Source: Dreissena polymorpha
Lineage: Eukaryota; Mollusca; Bivalvia; Myida; Dreissenidae
NCBI RefSeq assembly: GCF_020536995.1
Contig: NC_068369.1
Coordinates: forward strand, 18,145,921 to 18,209,920
Length of the DNA: 64,000 nucleotides
Reading direction: 5' to 3'
The notes under the pieces are model-generated. The model saw only the letters and a list, made by a program, of their open reading frames with translations, searched no databases and had not been told where the DNA came from. Positions 59,521-64,000 of this stretch are shown piece by piece. How positions within the stretch are numbered: position 1 is the stretch's first letter; every line of letters starts with the position of its first letter. The translations under genes and the position numbers were made by a program.

Positions 59521-60694
59521 ACGCTATTGTGAGTCAACGATAAATACTTGCATTGAAGCATTTCATTGGCCTATTAAAGCCTGATAAAGAGTTCTGACTT
59601 TGTAAGATAAAGCGTGGGTTTCCCTGGAAAATACCTAATGTTTGCCTCTGTTTTTGCGATTTTGTTCAAACTGTCGCAATTTTAAATAACAAGTTGTCAT
59701 TGTGTAGCAAGTTTAATGGATTACAGCTGCAAGTATTAAAGGTTCTAATAGGAAATTTGAGACCATACTTGGTGAGAGTGTTTCCTTATTATATAACATA
59801 ATTTATTTTATGTTAAAAGTTTAGCAGTACATTTTAACAAAATAATATCCCGTATGATGTATGGGTCTTCCAATTAACATGGAAACAAATATGTTTCATA
59901 CAAAAAAGACGTTTCAAATTTTTAATTGGTACTCTGTAAAATAAAAAGAAAGAGGCCTTTCTTATTCTTAGTAAATCACTTTTTCTTTTGCTAAAATTTC
60001 TGTCACGTTCAGCCTTAATTAAATTCACTCGTTGATATGTCGTCAATACTAAATATGTCCTTGATGCTGACACACAACGTGATCCACACAATTGTCATGG
60101 GAATTCTTCCATCACACCATTCATTTTGTATGCACACTTGCCTGGTGCCTGTTTATGAAATTCTTTAACACATAATTATCGGTCATGTTTTGGTTTTGAA
60201 AACAGAAATCATGATTATACAGGATTATAGGGTAATGGATAGAGTTGGAACATGTATGTATCCAGCCATCAACACATAAGGTAGGGTTAATAAAATACTG
60301 AAATAAAAGTGGGACTTTATGTATGGGACTTCTTTACAGTTTGGAAGTCAGGAAGACCAACTTTTGAAAGCTATTTGAAGGGCTGGTCTGCATTATCGAC
60401 ATGTGCACTTCATTCTCATTTACCTGTATTTACACCGCAATTGTGATGATCCACCATGAGATAAATTTTCTGATAACGCCCACTGTCATCGAAATCTATC
60501 ATGATTGAAACACCTTCATATCATGGTGCTTGTCCACACTGGGACTTTGTTAAGGCAGCAATGACGCTAGTGTAGTGTACACAGTGTACACGTGGACTAT
60601 TCATTGTGATTGGCAGACATTGTGTCTGACAATATCTTACAGGTTTGCATAAGTCTTAGTTGGCCTATTTTCTGGAGGTTATAACGGAACAGTG
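59521..60694. other. No gene recognised
   Basis: AT-rich sequence. Short open frames near 59834-60091 have no domain or splice context. Probably PSMA2 intron, since its first exons lie further right. Confidence 0.45.
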
Positions 60695-61255
60695 CATAGG
60701 CCCCCTTCTCGAAAAAGTGCACTAAATGCGCTTTTAATGCGCATTAAATGCGCTTTTAATGCGCATTAAAGCGCATGTTATTGGCACCGTATTTTTTGCT
60801 GAAAAAAATATGGTGCCAATAACATGCGCTTTAAAGCGCATTTAACTAAACAAGTGCATTTTTCTGTTCAAATAATACACTTTTTGAGTGTATAAATGCA
60901 CTTTTGTGTGTATTTTAAAGTGTACTTTAGTGTTTTTAAGTGAATTAATACGCTTAAGTGTATTTAAGTGTATTAATTCGCTTACCGTTTTTTTTGTTCC
61001 CCAAAAAGTACACTTGAAGCGTATTTTAAGCGTTTTAATTTACTTAGGAAAACATGAAAAAATACACTTAAATACGCTCTTGTGTATTTTTTGAAAAAAA
61101 TACGCTCTAATGTATTTTTTGAAAAATTTGGGGAAAAAAATACGCTCAAGTGTATTTTTTTTTTAAATACGCTCTAGTGTATTTTTTGAAGAAAAAAAAT
61201 GCTCAAGTGTATTTTTAGTGTATAAAGTGCACTTAAGTGTATCTTTGAAAATGTC
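60695..61255. repeat. Palindromic AT-rich satellite with a 35-40 bp-arm hairpin
   Basis: 60700-60850: ATGCGCATTAAAGCGCATG stretches and an inverted repeat (GCGCATGTTATTGGCACC and GGTGCCAATAACATGCGC) around a short spacer. 60880-61255: many variants of AAATACGCTCTAGTGTATTT, each itself near-palindromic. No coding signal. Confidence 0.75.
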
Positions 61256-62518
61256 TATTAAAAAAACATTCATTTGGATATGAAAAGTGGCCGGTTTAAA
61301 TATGATCTGAGAGAACAACAGCAAATAAACTTTGAAATAAACACATTTATTCACATAAATCATTTTAAAATAAACAGGTAGTTAAGGCCATTCTATGGGT
61401 GCTTAAAAGCTTTTCCGCTTTCCTCTGCAACTGCTTCCCCCTGTCCCTATACTTTTTGGTTTACATTGTTCCATACAAAGAATGCATTGAAAAAAAACAT
61501 GTCAATATACAATTTTTTCAAACAATATCACAATAAATAACAATGGCAAATAAAATATGTTGAAAGACAAAGACATACATGTAGGCTTACCAAATTGTCA
61601 AATAGCAAAATAGTTTTTTTTAAATCTTTCTCAATCCTCACATGGTTTTTAATATTGTTAAAGATTTTTTCTTGCCAAACTTGTAATGTGGCGCACAAAT
61701 TATGTAAGTTTTTCGAGTTTATATGAAAAAACCTAAAATGACATCAAAGATAATTCGTTCTTATTATTAAATATATAAGCACTATGGACATGAAAGCACA
61801 TTTGAGATCTACATAACTTTCCAAACTTGGAAATATATACAACCATTTACAACTATTTACTCACAAGTTATCTCAGTTTTAACTATAAAGGGGACATATC
61901 AACAGCTAGAACAGTATTTTATAGTCTGAAATAGATTTATTTATTAAAAATAACGTTATAAATAATTTCTAAACACAAACACTTTCAGAGGGTAAGAGAG
62001 ACATTCGGAGGCCGTGGGAAAATCTTAGGAGTGACACAAATTCAAATAAACTTGTAATGTGGCGCAAAAATTATGTAAGTTTCTTGAGTTTATATATCTA
62101 AAAAAAATACATTAAAGATAATTCATTCTAATTATTAAATTTATAAGCATATGGACAATGAAACGCACACTCGCTAGGTTTTGGCAAACAATAACCTGCT
62201 CAGTAAGTTTTTGTGGGTTTTTGGCAAGGTGGTTTCCTGTGGGTTTAAACACTTTTTTGTATTAAAGTATGTTAAAGTCTTTTACATTTTGTGCTGATAT
62301 GTTTCAGTAAAAAAAGTAATAGCCCCATGCAGTTTTAAGGGAAAAAAACACAATGTGCAGGAAAATCATCTTTATAACACAAACAAATATGAACATAAGA
62401 ATTGTACACTTCATTATAAAATGAGGCATTTGTGGAAGATTGTATGGAAAAAACGATTAACCGCAGTGTTCCGCAGTGGGTCAATATATTTTGATCGCAG
62501 CTGCTGCAGAGAACTAGG
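61256..62518. repeat. Intergenic or intronic, with a ~100-bp direct repeat
   Basis: AAACTTGTAATGTGGCGCA and GATAATTCGTTCTTATTATT at 61678-61785 recur, diverged, at 62048-62150. Nothing else recognised. Confidence 0.5.
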
Positions 62519-62811
62519 TCACAGCTGGTGGGGGTACCTGAACCGCAGTGGCCGGAGGAACCTGGACTTCAGCATTTGGAGAGGCCTTGACCGAATTTGG
62601 TGGTGGGACCAGTAGTCCAGTACAGCAGCCATTTGAGAACACGACCGCAACCGCCAGGGGGACCTGGATGGCAGCCAGTGCCTAGACCTGATCTTGGCAG
62701 CTGGAGGGACCTGGAAAGCAGCAGGCGAGACCGGAAAAGCAGGGGCTGGAGTGACATCTACCACTGATGTTGCTTGTGTCCTCTTCTTAAGGATCTTGAA
62801 TGCGTATTGAT
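62519..62811 (-). CDS. Possible orphan 3' exon, Pro/Val-rich
   Basis: On the minus strand a good acceptor (TTTATCTTTTGCAG) precedes an open frame: QYAFKILKKRTQATSVVDV, then TPAPAFPVSPAAFQVPPAA, running to a stop near 62519. Further on, VQVPPATAVQVPPPAV appears in another frame, suggesting the original VPPA-repeat frame has shifted. It could be a terminal exon of an unknown gene, or a retrocopy fragment. No family recognised, and no upstream exon identified. Confidence 0.3.
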
Positions 62812-64000
62812 CTGCAAAAGATAAACATGATATCACACACTATCAAAAGGGCGAGGCATTCTTCATACTTGTTAAATTGTAAGGTTTTTGTTTCACTTAA
62901 CTATGAAATATTGCTGTAATGGTAATCTTGTTGCGATTATAATTAGAAATTTAAATCAATGCAAGTTTGTTTGCTTGTTGTTTTTGTTTGTTTATTTTTG
63001 CAATTTTTTAATCCTGTGATCACATGTGACTAAACTCTTATCATCAAAGAAATAGCGTTTTGTAGACAATACAGTTTGAAAATGAACTAAGATGCGTGGT
63101 CTCATTTGGCTGTCTGGACTGGCTGGAAGTGTGATGCATTTTAAATGCAATAACCTGTATAGTTTTACCTCTCAACAAATCCAGCTTTTCTTAGTCAAGC
63201 ACAGCCCACTCTCCTGCTTCACTCTAGTTGGCCAACTCTTGAAGGGTAAAAACCTGGTGTTAAAGTCCATACATCAGTCAGTATCCCCCTGTTTCTTCCT
63301 TTTTTAGCAGGTGTCCCCGTGATAATGCACATTCTTTCCTTGGGGCAAGAGTTTTACCTTTAAAATCAAAATATAAAAGTTCTCATTGAAATATGAGGGA
63401 AAGAAGTCCATTCAGTAATGACCAGACTTAGCTATAAATAAAGTTTAAGATGACAATAACCATAAAACACAGCCATAATAATTCACTGTACACAACATAA
63501 ACACTTTTTAATTTGTATATTTATCTATTTTTGTTTCAATTGGTGTTAGTTTTCCTTAAAATTACAATGCATTTACTTATCCTTATACCAGAGACAATAC
63601 ATAAACATGATAATGATCATAATTAATTCAATGAACTTAATTAAAAAAGGGATGCAGAAATAAAAATACAAACCTGTTACAACTGTTCTTCAGTATCCAG
63701 CCACTTTGGACCTCCTTTGATTTACTACATTGTAGTAAATACACTTTTTTTTCATCACACAATACTTCATGCTGACAGTATTTCAAGACATTTGACACTA
63801 CAAGTACAATTTAAAATCTTAATTTGCTAAATCATGTCTAAAAATGTAGCTCATTATCAGTTGCTGACACCTGCTTGTTTAAACAAATTTACTTCCTGTG
63901 CCCTAAACCAATCAAAAGTGGCTTGTTTTCAAAACAAAAACTATCAACCAATCAAAAGTATGCAGATGATATGCACCCCTTTGTTAGGCATTGCTGCATC
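62812..64000. other. No gene recognised
   Basis: AT-rich. I searched by eye for the missing PSMA2 N-terminal exons and found none. No repeat identified. Confidence 0.45.

Noticed and set aside
60420-60500. Possible N-terminal PSMA2 exon (splice-like CATTTACCTG context)
   Set aside because: The adjacent translation shows none of the expected FSPSGKLVQIEYA sequence.

Overview
The window is eukaryotic nuclear DNA, almost certainly from a bivalve mollusc. It has intron-rich genes with long repeat-filled introns, dense short non-autonomous elements, microsatellites, and bivalve-type TGACCT/GGACGGAC repeats. Two palindromic element families (GTCGTCCCTGATTAGCCTGTG type and GATGAGACGCCGCATCATGC type) resemble ones I remember from dreissenid mussels. 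That species-level hint is memory, not proof. No bacterial genes, CRISPR arrays, rRNA or intact tRNA genes were seen.

Layout. 1-13.8 kb: no host gene; a 5'-truncated LINE (about 2.04-4.37 kb), two long copies of the 144-bp TGACCT repeat, an inverted-repeat element carrying a tRNA-like module (10.36-10.85 kb), and a foldback element (12.48-13.18 kb). 13.84-29.64 kb: four diverged copies of a 2-4 kb unit; a 4.3 kb minus-strand LINE has inserted into the fourth. 30.53-39.57 kb (+): a complete 12-exon gene for a secreted protein of about 607 residues, with a signal peptide, eight antistasin-like Cys domains and Gly-rich linkers. Every intron is in phase 1, and the introns contain several inverted-repeat elements. 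39.6-43.9 kb: intergenic, repeats. 43.99-57.88 kb (-): five 3' exons of the proteasome alpha-2 subunit gene (PSMA2); the first ~40 codons lie beyond the window. Its introns, above all the 9.8 kb one, are filled with nested repeats. 57.9-64 kb: more repeats, a palindromic AT-rich satellite, and one possible orphan 3' exon on the minus strand at 62.5-62.8 kb.

The two host genes have no evident functional link. They are convergent, with about 4.4 kb between their stop codons. The candidates for something new are (a) the phase-1 modular antistasin/Gly-rich gene and (b) a shared architecture across many repeat families: hairpin head, ~140-150 bp tandem body rich in nuclear-receptor-like half-sites, (GGAC/AGAC)n stretch, 3' hairpin, A-run.
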